This document shows positions 11,490-25,200 of a stretch of DNA of 64,000 nt, one piece after another. The stretch comes from Pyxicephalus adspersus. Its lineage: Eukaryota; Chordata; Amphibia; Anura; Pyxicephalidae. The DNA lies in contig NC_092860.1 in assembly GCF_032062135.1 (NCBI RefSeq), positions 66,101,832 through 66,165,831 of the forward strand. The letters run 5' to 3'. The position numbers and the translations under genes were made by a program. Positions within the stretch are counted from its first letter, which is position 1; every line of letters starts with the position of its first letter. Under the pieces are notes generated by a model that saw only the letters and a list, made by a program, of their open reading frames with translations, did no database searches and was not told where the DNA came from.

Positions 11490-13170
11490 GTAAGTGATAA
11501 TGGTAATTTTGTTTTTTTTAGCTGTGACAGTAATAAAATGTTTGTCAATACCAAGCTAAATAAATGTACACATTTGCACTCAGAGAATTTTGATGTGATC
11601 CAATGTTGATATGTCACATGTCTACTTTTGCAGGAAAATACATGCTTCAGTTCAACTTAACTTTTCTTAAATGTCTTTCTCTAAACCTATTTTTTTGTTT
11701 GAGCTTGAAGTTCCCAGAAATAAACGTGTTTAGTGATACCAGAAGCAGAAACTTTTGAAATAGAATTCCAACTTACTGTGATTGCTAAAGCATGAGAGAT
11801 TACTGTAAAATGTTAATTATAGCCTTGAAGCAGTCTGGAATGAAGTTTAAGGTTGAAAAAGATGCCTTTGTATTTTGTCACTTGAAAATTGTATTTGGCA
11901 CCTGTCATTACTTACACCCTTAACTTTATTTTATGTCTCTACAGGGTGCTTTTGGGAGGTGCTACAAATTTACAGATCTATCCAGTAGGCAAGTGTTTGC
12001 AGTGAAAATGATACCACACACAAGAAAATCTGTGACACAGCAAAGAGGAGGGGTGAGTGTAAATGCTTGTAAGTTTTAACTCATTCTTGTCAATCACCAT
12101 TTCCATGAGAGAAAAATTATAGATTGTTTTTCTACTGCTACACCTGTGCTCTCCTATCTGCTATAACCTGCGATTCTGAGCATCATTACATCAATCATCT
12201 CTAACTCCAATAATTCAACGGTTACAGAATCCAAGTTAACATTGGTTGCCCCCAGGATTTCTGTGTGCAAGGGATAGTGTCTGGTAAAAGACTGATCAGA
12301 GTCCCAGGAGCCCACATATATTGCAGTATCAAGATTCCAGCAGAAGCAATTTCAGAATACAGAGCCAGAGGTCATACATTGGCAATCAGTCTACCGGACA
12401 GGTATCCAAGTGAAAAGACAAAAGCAGAGTCTGGGTCACATTTAGCATATAGTCACAGGGTCAGGGACAGGCAAAGTGAGCAGTAGTAAATGTCATACAA
12501 TAACACACAAGCAGCATGTCAGCCGTCCTTAACACTACAACAGGCACTGGTGACTGGGAGCAGAGAAACTATAAAGTCCTAGCAGCCAATGGCAGCACAG
12601 GATTAAACCATGGCCTAATCTGCCCTTAACCCCCCTAGCTGTCTAATTTGGTCCGTATTTCCATGCAAAAAGCAGTACAATTTTTGGCATGGAAATTTAT
12701 TTTACATTGTAGGCCTATATTTCTTAGGCATAACTCACCAAAATGTCCACTAGTTAATAAATTTAATAAATAAACTTTAAAAAAAAAACAAGATGGCCAG
12801 ATGGCTCAGGTGAAGAGGCAATGTGCTGGGAGAGTCTAGGAGGTCTCCTAAAGTTTAGCTCAGAGAGCCAGGAGGCTAAAATTTGTATTTTGACTAGATA
12901 CTATGACTATATAGTTTGACTATTTTTATGTTTTTTGTTAATAAAAATAAGCAGAGCACCCTTGAAATTAAATTTAAAGCTTGAGACACCGTATTTCCAT
13001 GCAAAAAAGCAGTACAATTTTTTGCATGGAAATTTATTTTACATTGAAGGCCTATTTTTCTTAGGCATAACTCATCGAAATATGACCAATAAATTTATTA
13101 TTAAACTTAAAAAAAAAAAAACACACAAAAAGCTGTAAAAAAACATGTAATAAAACTGTACAGTAGGTTG

Positions 13171-13218
<48 letters not shown>

Positions 13219-16200
13219 ATAAGAGCGTGTACAAGGAGTTTGGTGGTCTCAGGGGACAGGTAGGGGCAGATTTTTGAGATGTTGCGTAGGTGAAAGTGAC
13301 AGGACCTGCAAATATTCTGAATATGGGGGGTAAATGAGAGCGCCGATGTCACTAGCATGATATAGGGTAAAGGGAGAAGGGAATGAGATATGTCAATAGG
13401 ATAGGAAAAGACATAATAGGGGGCGCATGCGTGCATCATAGCAAGATGGACATGGTCCGAACAAGGTCTGCACATCATCGGGTTACCTACATTATTCATT
13501 ATTAAAAGCTTTTTTTTATGGCTGATCTGCCATTTACCTGCACCCTCAGTACAGGGAACCCACCTTACATTGCAGTGATGGGACCTCCTCAGAAAAACAA
13601 GCGCCATTCTGCTGTCTCAGGCTCCTCATGAGGCGTGGCCTCTTCTTCCAAGACGGTGCCGACTCCTCACACGGTGGGACCTTTCACCTTCTCCTCCCTT
13701 ATTAGAATCGGAGGACAGCCTGGACTCTGGTCAGCTACAAACCAGCAGTAAGGTAGTGGAGAATGACCCTATGCTTCTCCAACGTATGAGAGCTATCATC
13801 CTGGAAGAATTTACCACAGCCTCTGCTTCCGTAACCGAGGAGCTGTGTCATGATCTGAGGGAAATAGGGCAGAGCACTGCCTCTTGGGAAATGAGGATAG
13901 ACGACGCTACCCCAATTCTTCAAAGTTTGGACTATGATTTTGAAGAAGCCCAAAATGAGATTACTCTCCCTAAAGAGCAGTTGGAAGATTATGAGAACAG
14001 GGCTCCCAGATGCAATCTTTGGATTTGGGGCCTACCTGAGAACATCACGGACCTACAGGAGTATGTAACAGCCCTATTTCAGGAATTAGTCCCAGAAATT
14101 CCACCTGAGAGATTAGAAATGGATAGAGTTCAAAGAACCTTCGGAACCAGATGCCAAAAAGGTCCCCCAAGAGATGTAGTGGTTAGGCTACATTTGTTTT
14201 GCACCAAGAATCTAATTCTGCAAAAAGCTTGTAATTCCTCTTGCTTATTCCTTATTTAGTTGTTTTGTTTTTCATTGTGATATTGTCTTTTATGTGTATG
14301 TTTTTTATGTTCAAAAAGGTCAGTTGACAATTTATCTCTATGTACATCTATTGCAACAGCTCGTTGTCTTCTGTTGGAATTATGGCCTCAAAGTTGCTGT
14401 CTTTGAATGCTCAAGGCCTAAATTCCCCCATAAAGGGAAATAAAGTGTTCAATTACCTACATACTTCAGGCACTGATGTCGCCTGTATACAGGAAATCCA
14501 CTTTTCTACTACATCATACACCAAACTTCTGCAATCTCAATACTCGCAGGCACCCACTAAACATGGAGGAGTGATGATGGCTTTCCATAAACGTATTCCA
14601 TTTATTTGTGTTATGCAAGCGGGTGTGGACCCACTGTGCCACTGACTGGGTATGCTCCAGAGGGGCGTGACTAAGCCGCTACCAGGTCTTCACTAGAGCC
14701 TCCGATGGTGAGGATAGGCTTGGGCTGCGGGGTAGCTGCCAGGTGCCACTCCAGAGCAATCCCCAGGCCAGTGCCAGCTGACCACAGGAGTTGGGAAACC
14801 CAGTGCAAGCACCGATGGGCTTGCGTGGCCAAGAAGTCCAGAAACAAAGATCCAAGGTCAGGGTCAGGCGGCAATCGGGCAAAGTCCAAAAACGTAATCC
14901 TAGTTTAGGGTCAGGCAGCAAACAGGCTAAGTCCAAAAACGTAAGGAAGGTCCGGTACACAGCAAAGCAAAACAGAGAAAACACCTTAGCACTGAGAGTT
15001 ATACAAGGTAAACCTAGAGATTGCTCAGGCAACTTCCTGTAGTAGGAGGTGCCTTTAAATACCTGCAGGAAACTAGCCATAGGCTGTAGAAAACAGAGGG
15101 CGTGTATGTGTTACCTCATAGATTAAGAGAGACACACCCACGCCACCTCAAACACCAGAGCAAGTCTCAGCATGAAGGAAACTCAGGCATGGAACACAGG
15201 TAGTGGGGTTACCTGAAAGATAGGACCCGGCGCCTGTGCCTGCAATTAGGAGCAGCGGCGCCGGCACGACCTGCAGTGCCAACAATTTGTAACACCCAAT
15301 TTCTGTGTGTCACAGCCTACTAATGTGGTCTCTGAAACTAAGAGGTAATATTTGGGAAAATATTTGATCACAGTCACTTGAATCTCATTCAGTTAAATTA
15401 ATTGTTAAATCATTGGAACATAAAGAGGTTTCTCAGATTAAGCAAGAATCTGTATACTTATATTTAGATACTTTGATAACCACGGAAACTGAGTAATTCA
15501 GTTGTGTTGAGCATTTTATTTTTTCTAAAATTCCTTATCTAGGAGATGTATTACAAGATGTACAACAATGTCATAATCCTAAACAACTTCTACAAAAAAT
15601 TGTAGTAGTGTGCTCAGATACTGTATGAGCACATCATGTTATGCAAAATTTAGTGAATGCATTTCAGAAGCTGAAGAGTGAATTGGAGCTTTGGAGGATA
15701 AATTACAGCTTGTGGAACAATTAAACATAATATGTGTGACTTGAATGGATGACTTGCAAAACAATTTGCAGAATAATATGTAAAGGATTTTTTGGTTGCA
15801 CCTCTTTTACATCAACTTATACAGTGAAAAGGGCACATGGAGTACCTACTGGACTTCGTGGACTTCAATCATTTCCATAATTATAGAGATAACAACACTA
15901 TAATATCTTTAGCTAGTAAAGAAATTACTGTTAAATGGAACATTTCCTTTTTTTCTAGATTATTCACAGTATTTAGAAAAGCAACATTTCAAATTTAATT
16001 GAATTGAATGAAAAAACATATACAAGCTCTTAAGATATCATACACTATGATGTATCCTATCTATCTCTGTATAGTCGGCAAAGGTCAAACAATCTTTTTT
16101 GCTAGCTCTCAAGAAGCATCTCTTTGGTTGGAAATTCCTTTTTGACTTATTTGGGGTTTGGTGACTTGGGTCAGTGTTGTTATTATGTTCTTGATGTTTT

Positions 16201-19200
16201 CTTGTCTATGTTCTCCTTTTTTGAGAGCTAAAATTGTATGACAAAACAGGGAGTTGTCCTTGTAAAATGCCAGTTATCCTCACTTAATGTACTTTTTTTT
16301 TTGTGGCTATGAGTTAGTGTTTTATGTTAAGTGCTATATATCACAAAGGGTATTATTATTATTATTATTTATTGGATCCTAATGGCCTTTTGGGTATTGG
16401 AAGACAATGTTTTTTTGAAATCCTACTTATTTATGAAGAAAGTTTGTTTTCTGGAATATTAGAGCCCTTAATAGCAAACTTTGCAATGTTTCATAAAAAG
16501 TAAATATAATCTTATAAAGGAGAATATTAGGTATTTGTGTTGAGGCTGGATGGGCTAGTCTTTTAATTCAGTATATTCAGTTTATGCTAGAGGTGTTTCC
16601 ATTTTAGTGCATTCATCTCTGATTTTTATATTATAGATAGCATATGTGATCCAGAAAGAAGATATACATACCAACATCCCTTTTCTGTTGTATTATCAGA
16701 GCATCTAGCTAATCTTGAAAACCCTAAAACTTTGATGAAACTTTCTGCTACAGTGTCTTTTTTCTAATAAAAAAAAATAGGACCTGATATTTAGATTATA
16801 GTGTTGTTAAAATATTATCGAAAGTTATGTCTATCAGACTGTCCAGGGTCTTTCATTTACTTATACATACTTTAACAGACCCAGTTTCATGTGCAGAGGT
16901 GGGAAAATAATATTCTTATTATCAACAAGTGGCTCATGAAGAATGTTTGGATCACCTGCTTTCAGGGTGACAGTTGTCTCTGACCTTGAACGTTCTTGAC
17001 TTCTCACTGGAAACTTGACCACATCCATGGCTTCCAAAGGCGTCTTGCCAGCCCAATAGCTAGAAAGCTAGGATAGTGACTTGAAATCACTTTTGAAATC
17101 GAGCGAAAGTAATTCACCAGGAAACTTGTCATCAGACAGTGACAATAAAAGTGAACACAGCAAAGAATCTGAGTTTGAGGTCAGTTTGAGGTTAGGCCTG
17201 CAATTGTTTCTGATCGATGAGGTTATAAAAAAAATAGTTGCTGAGACAAACAGGTACGCTGAACAACAATAAGCTGCTCCACACCTGCAAGAGGCATAAA
17301 GTGGAAAACAGTGACCAAAGATAACATTTGGCTATTTCTGAGCTCAGTGATACTTCAGGGAGTGGTGGGCAAATCCCTGCAGAAGTGGTGTTGGTCTACC
17401 AATAAAATACTTGCAATTCCATTCTTTGGTACAGTCATGTCAGAGTACAGATTTACCCTGATCATGAAATATTTATACTTTGCAAACAGCAAAGAATTTG
17501 ATCATGCACCAAAACTCAAGAAAATATGGGAAGTATCTCAAATGATTCTAAAAAAATATCCATCAGTCCTATTTGCCAGAAAGAGACTATAGCATAGATG
17601 AAAGTCTAATGGCCTCTAAGGGAAGGCTCAGCTGGGTGCAATACATTGCATCAAAGAGAGCAGGATTTGGTGTAAAATCCCACATGCTGTGCAAATCGTT
17701 AACAGGTTACATTTGGAATTCAGTCCTATACACTGGAAAATGAACAAAATTCAACCCGAAATAAAGCAGCTATGGAATGGCAACATCTTCTTTTCCCTCA
17801 CTCAATTAGCCATTGCTAAATCAGGGCTATTAGGTCACAACCAACAACTTTTACTTCTCCTGAACTTTATGAGTTTCTTCTGCAACACAAAACAGATACA
17901 TATGGAACCATTAGGGCTAACCGGAGCAACATGCCATCAATGTTTGCAAAAAAGGAAGCTGAAGATAGGAGAAAAGGTTGCCTGGCAGAAAGGCAAAATG
18001 ATGGCCCTGCGATGGCATGACAAGAAAGATGTGTGCATAATGAGTACAGTCTATAATGCCTCCACTGTTATGGTACACACATAAGAGGGAAAGAAATCAT
18101 GAAGCCACAAGTAGTGATAGACTACAATAACACCATGGTAGGTGTCAACAGGGCTCACCAAGCAATGACATTCTACCCAGCAATGAGGAAACAGCAAATA
18201 AAGTACTACAAAAAGATCTTCAGGCATCTTGTCGAGCAATGCTTGTGGAATGCATACATTCTCTACAAACAAAAGAATGACAGGCCTGTGAATCATTCAG
18301 ACTTCATTTGGAAAGTTTCCGAATGTATTGTCGGACTTTGCGCAGTCCCATGTTTCAAAATTTACCATGACCAGGATGTCTACTAGACCAATATGCAATG
18401 TCTACTAATTTATCAATAATATTGCACCCTTGTTTAGACAAATTTCAGTGTTTTTTATTTAATTAAATTCAATTTATTGGTAGTATGTAATTTCATTATT
18501 TTTTTTATAGTTATTATTTTTAATTATTTATTATATTATAATTTATGATTTGTGTTTGAAACGTTATCATACCTGAAAGGTATTCCTAAGAATTACAGGC
18601 CTACAATATTAAACAACAAACTTCCATGAAAAACAATGTACCGCTTTTGGCACAAAAATACTGACATAATTAGACCGCCAGGGAGGTTAAATTATTTGTT
18701 TCAAATTAATTCTATTTTTAAAGTTTTTCCAGTCTTCAGGCGAATTGGCATAAATCTTTACTTTTGCCTAAAGACCCATTTGTAGTTTTATTATCTTCTC
18801 ATTTATCCTACATTTCTTGTGTTACCAAATTTAAATTTAGGAGCAATGATCTCATTTAATATCTTACATTTTATATCCCTTTATTTAGAACCATTATTGT
18901 GGGATTCTCTAAAACTCATAAATGTTTAGACTAATTTCCTTTATCATTGGAACATCATGTTAACATATTGAAAATGGTCTTCATGCCTAAAGTGTTATAT
19001 ATTTTGCAAAATTCCCCTGCTTGGTTGTTAAAAAACAATAATATATTTGGTCCTTTCTTTGGAAAGGCAAGAGATCTAATGGACATAGAGTGGAGGTCTG
19101 GGGTTTTGTATCCTTTTTTGTATTATTTAGTGGGTCAGTTACAACAGCTCTTTTTAGGTGGCCTTACTAGACATATTTTAACAGAGGCAGTTTTTGTGGG

Positions 19201-22200
19201 GAAACAATTAATATGCCTTTTAATTGAATTAATTATTTTGTAATCAAAAATCAAATCCTTATTTTTGTTGAGTGGGGTTTCACGTTATACTGTGTTGGGC
19301 TAAAGATATTGGAGCTTTAATGGATGATCAGCTCTTTTTAAAGGAGATTGCAAAAAAAAAATGAATCACATTCAAGGTTTTACTAAAATTTTCCAGGTTT
19401 ACTGTACTTTTTTGATGCCAAAAAAAATTAAATAAAGCTACATTGAGAACTGATGATTTATGTGTGAAATGCCATTAGTATATGAAGGATTTTTACCTAT
19501 GATCTGGAGATGTTCTAATATGTCTAAATATTGGGAGACCATGTACCGTATTTTTCGGCGTATAAGACGCTCCGGCCTATAAGACGCACCCAATTTTAAA
19601 CGAGAAAAATCTAGAAAAAAAAGATTCTGAACAAAATACCAAAAAATCACTCTGTGTCAATGTATCGCCTTCTAATCACTCTGTGTCAATGTATCCCCTT
19701 CTAATCACTCTGTGTCAATGTATCCCCTTCTGATCACCCTGTGCCAAAAAATCATACTCACCTGATACCGCGATCCCGCGATGCTGTGGGCTTCTTCTTC
19801 TCGCTCTCCTCCTGGCTGCAGCGCGTGTCTCCTCCTCTGAGAGAGGAGAAGCCGACACGCATGCCCCCGCGATCCCATAAGCAGGCTGGATCAGCCTGCT
19901 TACGGGATCGCGAGGGCACGTGTGCCGGCTTCTCCTCGCTCAGAGGAGGAGGAGACACGCGCTGCAGCCGGGAGGAGAGCGAGGAGAAGAAGCACGCAGC
20001 ATCGCGGTATCGGGTGAGTATGATTTTTTTTATTATTTTTAACACATATTCGGTGTATAAGACGCACCCACTTTTCCCCCCCAGTTTTGGGGAAGAAAAA
20101 GTGCGTCTTATACGCCGAAAAATATGGTATATCTTGCCTATATTCTATCCTCAACACACTACCTTGTCTACCTTTTGCTAAGGTTTCGGATTTCACCAGT
20201 GGTTTCTATTGTTCATTATTAGTATGCAGTGTTTCCTGCATGGGATGTGTGAATAGATAGGTTTGATATTTTTTTTTTCTTTATAGCTTGATAAAAGTTA
20301 TGTATTTGTGAATATGAATCTGATGCAGAGAAAAAATTGTTGTTTGTCAAAAAACCCTAACAAAAACAAACAGGAGGTCACAATATGTCTACTGAGGGCC
20401 ACATCTACTGTACCTAATTCCAGAAGTGGCATCATTTTAGTAGTTTACGTTTTATTTGGTAAAGCAATTTTTTTATTCTGTAACCCACAGCAGAAAATCT
20501 AACAAATAAAATATGTGCTAGTTGCTTGGTTGACTGCACCCATACAACTGTATGCGAATTACATAGGATTGCTGCAAACTGGGCATCTTCTTATGTTTTA
20601 CCTTTGACTGTATCCTCCTTTATTTTTTTAACGGTGTAGTGTTAAAATTACATAATGATACAATAGTTTGATATAACAGCTTTCTCTGTTTACGAGTTGT
20701 ATTTTTCATAAACTAAGTATTCTAACTGAACAATTTGATTGATATAATGAATGATTATTTTGAAAAGAAATAGTAGTGCTAGAAAATTGCTAGTGCTAGA
20801 GTAGTTGTGCTAGAAAATTCAATTTACTTTTGTTTGTTTTTTTTCTATGACCAGTCAATTGCTTATCATTACATGTACTGCTATTATTGGGCAACTGCTA
20901 CTGCTAATAATCATGTTGCAATGATTTAATTTACTATAGTAATATTTTTAGGGCACTAATTATTATACACTTAATAATGCCCTTATACTTTTGTGTCATT
21001 TTTGTGTAGTCTCTTGCTCACATATTGAGCATACGGAAAATACTGACAGAGCCTGAAGTGAGATATTACATGCAGCAGATTTTACATGGAGTACAATTTT
21101 TGCATCTACATCGGATAATCCATAGGGATCTAAAACTGAGTAAGTACTCATTAAAATTTTTCATTGTAAATTCCATTATTCAATGGATTTTTTTTAAATG
21201 GCAGGAGATGTAAAATATGCAGAGCTTCAAAGTGTCATATAAGGAAGTACAAATGTGAGAGGAAACACAGCATGCAGTGTGAGAATTGGGTATTTAACAC
21301 ACCTGAAAGTGTTAAATACCTGCGGCAGCCTGTATGAGTTTGAAGGCATGGTCCCCCAAAAAGATAAGTATACATATTCTCTTTTAAAAGGATGGCTTTT
21401 TAAACAAGTTATTAGGCTACTTATGGATCAAGTTACATTGGGAAAATGGAGTGGGGCATTGAGTAGGACAAAGGAAAAGGTGGAAAGCATTTTAACACTA
21501 CACCGTTAAAAAAATAAAGGAGGATACAGTCAAAGGTAAAACATAAGAAGATGCCCAGTTTGCAGCAATCCTATGTAATTCTCAAAAGAATGAAGTAAAT
21601 AATGAAAAAGAAAACACAGAGACACAAGGCACCTCCAAAAGTATTGGTTTCATGTAATAAGGTGTAACACAGTCAGATTATGGTCATCTACATCATCATC
21701 TAAAGGCTTGGAAACAGAAATGGAAAGTCGCACTTGATGTAATGGCTGACAGCACTCTTTAGTGAACCACAGTAAGAAAACTTTAAATCAGAATCGTCAC
21801 CCTAGTGTAAAAATAATTGTGGAGAATGTAGCTTTAGAAAAAAACTGTTTTTAAAAAAAATTCTCTTCTTTTCCGATGTATCAACAATAAAGAGCTGCAA
21901 AAAAGTGCTGCCCATCCGCTTAATCATGTTATTCCTTGGTGAGATGATATGTCTCAGTTATTACACATATTTAGTAATTAGTTCACTAATAATGAGCAAT
22001 GATACAACCGAAAACATACAAAACTAATTTTCATAAATAACTTGGCAAAATGCATTTTTGCCACTGCCAATGAAAGCTATTATAATTTCTTTAAAGGGAA
22101 TTTGTTTCAAAAGCTATAAGCTCACAATTGGCCTTTTAATTCTAGGGTGATGACATTGAATCCATTCAGCTTCGCTGTAAATAATTGATTTAGATGCTTC

Positions 22201-25200
22201 TGAAGCAGGTATTTTGCCTTCTGGCAGATTCCCACAGAATCATTGTTTCAGTTTACAGAACATTTATTCAGCCATATTTTCATCTATTAAAATCTTAGTG
22301 TCATTTGTGGCTTAGTTGCATCTTTATTAATGCAACCTTATGAAGTATTCACTAAGCAGTGACAGTGTGCATTAAATAGTGTTTCCAAAAATTGTGCATT
22401 TTAACTTGCAGCAAATTAAACAATCAGCCTTTATTCAGGACATATAGAGCATGAACTGTCAATAGTGTGGTGTGCTACTTTCATTTCACAGCAGTTTGCA
22501 AATATTTTCAAAGCAAAAACAGTTAAGTTACATAGCGTCCCCTCAGAATAAATAGTCTGGCTCCAAAAATAGGACATTCCACACACAGACTTGGAGCATT
22601 TGGCACTTTATCACAGTCTACATGTAATAAAACTAAGAATTACACACATAATCCCCATCTTCATTGCATCTCTGCGTGTCAATTGGCAAAAGATACTTTT
22701 AGGTGTTTACATATCTACTTCATTCATTCATAGCTTCAGTCTTCGGCAGGTCAGCCCAAGCAAGTCTAAGCAACAAGTTCGCCTAAACAGTATTTAAAAC
22801 CAAGACTTGTATTAATTTTGAGCAACATTCAAAAGTGCTAACATGGCAGATTCCCACCAGTTTCTCATTAATGCTTAGTCTACACGATCTGTTTCCCCAG
22901 CGTTTAACCTGATTCTTTTAAAGCCCATGTTTGAAATCCCCATGCATTTCAATAGGCTAATCTACACCAGAACGTTTCCTTCAGGCACATTTATGAGGTT
23001 TTTCTTAAGCGTTGCTTGAAACGTTTAAAAAATTAAAACGCAGGGTACACACGGGAAAATGCCCAAAAACGCGAGAAAACACTTGAAACCGTTCCCATTG
23101 AACTCAATGGAGGCTTTTACAAGCGTTTTTAAGCTTTTTATGAAAGCTTTTATTGAAAACAATGTGGGCTTTTATAAGCGTTTTTAGCAGGACTTTGGAA
23201 ACTGGAAGCCCCCTTAAATAAGGAGACTCCCAGATCTCCACCCGACCCTGGGGAATAAGTACAGGGGTACATAAAACCGCTCACTCATTCCCTGAAAGGG
23301 TTAAAATATGTGTAAAAAATAGGACGAGGCTTTAATGGTAAAGTATTTTATTAAATGTGTGTGTGTTTTTGTACTTAAACTTTTTTTTTTTACAGGTTAT
23401 CCCAATGACAGGATGATTCCCACGGCTGCAATCATGACATGAGCACAGCCATGGGAGTCCTGACAGTGAGGGAGCCCCGGGCACTAGGGAAATGAGGAAA
23501 CCCTGAGTACAGCTCATAGCTCTGCTATGCTGACAGCTCCGCTTCCCTGATTGCTCCCACAGCCCTAGAGGAGCTGTGACATGTGTTCTATATCTGTAGC
23601 ACATACTACAGCTCCTCTAGGGCTGCGGGAGCAATCAGGGGAGCGGAGTTGAGAGCATATTTCTCATCACATGCGTTTTTAAAACCGTTCATGTAGACCC
23701 AGTCTAAGTCTGTTGTTGGGACATAAAATAAAAGAAAATTAAAAAAAATATGCATTTAGGCTGGGTCTACATGGACAGTTTTAAAAATGCAAATAAAGGT
23801 TCCTACCAAAAGTTCTTGGGCGTTTTCCCACGTTTACCCTGCATTTTAATTTTTTAAACAGATTTAGGATAGAAACTTCTGCATGCACATGTTAATATTT
23901 TAAAGCTGAATTCTGAAATAAGTAAATATTGGTAAATACAAGAAACATGGATATCATTACTTCAATTGCAAAGTGGTCTGTGAATTTCCCCTTTATCTGT
24001 GTAGTAATCCAGTCTAAAAATGTGCCTCTGAGCAAGAGTTTGCTGTAGCAAAACCAGCCCTTGCTGCTCTCTTCTCTTGCATGCACCTTCGTCTTGTATG
24101 CACCCTAATAGTTTTCTGCAGGCAGCCTGTAGTCCCTATCATGGTTCTGCTCTCTGTACAAGCACAGTGGTGTTGTCACTACTTCTACATTTACTAGATA
24201 ATAACTGGGTTGCAAAGGCATGTGATGCACTCAAAGATGATTGATATTTTTTTCTGCTCAGAGTTCAGCTTTATTACAGGAACAATATAAAAAGTGTGGA
24301 AAAAAATTCAGCATACTGCAGTACCTTTATCTGTTGATGTTTGCCACTGAATATGCTGTGTACATTGTGTGTGCATCTTGTTCTTTGTAATGATCTCAAA
24401 GAGAATAATGGGGAAGAGAGTTCTCTGTATGGACCATTTATATATTTATACAGGGTGATCATATCCCCCCTTAAACGTCTTTTCTCAATGTCCTTTTTTG
24501 TGAACTGGTGCCCAAAACTGTACTGCATATTCTAGATGTGGTCTGACCAATGCTTTGTACAGGGGCAGGATAATGTCTCCATCTCTGCAGTCTATTCCTC
24601 TTTTAATACAAGAAAGTACTTTACTAGCTTTAGATATTGCAGCTTGGCATTGCATGCTGTTATTAAGTCTATGATCTACCAGAACCCCCAAATCCTTTTC
24701 CATTTCTGACTCCCCAAAATGAATCCCCCCTAGACACTATGAAACATGTATGTTCTGCATGCATGCATAACTTTACATTTATCTATATTAAATGTCATTT
24801 GCCACTTGGTTTGCCAACTGCCCAATCAAACAGTACATCCAGGTCTGCTTGTAGATTATAGACATCCTGTATAGACTTAATTCCATTACTTAGTTTGATG
24901 TCATCTGCAAACACAGAAATGGTACTTTTAATCTCAAACTCTATATTATTTATAAAGATGTTAAACAGTAAAGGTCTCAACACTGAACCTTGGGGTACAC
25001 AAATAATAACCTTAGACTATTCAGAGTATGAATCATTAATTACAACTCTCTGGATGCGGTCTTTAGGCCAGTTCTCTATCCATTTACAGATTGACTTTTC
25101 CAAACCTATCAACCCTAACTTGCATATTAACTGTCTGTGGGGTACTGTGTCAAATGCTTTAGCAAAGTCCAAGTACACTAAATCAACTGCTATGTCTGTC

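Larger units (their letters stand above)
15300..20300 (+). mobile_element. Old L1-like LINE interrupted by two younger elements
   Basis: About 15650-15780 reads like the ORF1 coiled coil. 16440-16640 reads like the start of ORF2 endonuclease with stops (ending [13 protein letters not shown]). After the piggyBac insertion, 18700-19545 gives reverse-transcriptase downstream sequence ([17 protein letters not shown]) and [16 protein letters not shown], the Cys/Trp segment. The palindromic element at 19546-20127 interrupts it just after this. Many stops: an old copy, with much of the RT lost. Confidence 0.55.
12052..21009 (+). other. plk5 intron 2-3 region; expected exon 3 not found
   Basis: A 9-kb interval filled by L1, LTR-like, piggyBac and palindromic elements. 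The family requires about 40 residues here (alpha-C Glu, hinge, ending in a Cys-Ser-Arg type motif before SLAHIL). I searched both strands by eye for GAR-ATH-NNN-Leu-CAY, the E-I-x-L-H word, and found no splice-flanked match. Confidence 0.6.

Noticed and set aside
12265..12486. 73-codon frame [13 protein letters not shown]...
   Set aside because: It lies in a repeat-like block and shows no family motif; not the missing kinase exon.
14671..15080. Overlapping Leu/Pro-rich frames
   Set aside because: They arise from internal direct repeats of the LTR-like block.
15925..15960. EITVKWN, briefly considered as the missing E-I-x-L-H of kinase exon 3
   Set aside because: No following His or hinge motif, stops nearby and no splice sites in the right phase.
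16975..18690. A domesticated piggyBac-derived host gene
   Set aside because: Frameshifts, stops and loss of two catalytic Asp together with a TTAA terminus show a decayed element.
19741..20196. Overlapping Arg/Ser-rich frames on both strands
   Set aside because: They mirror each other because the element is a palindrome; not genes.
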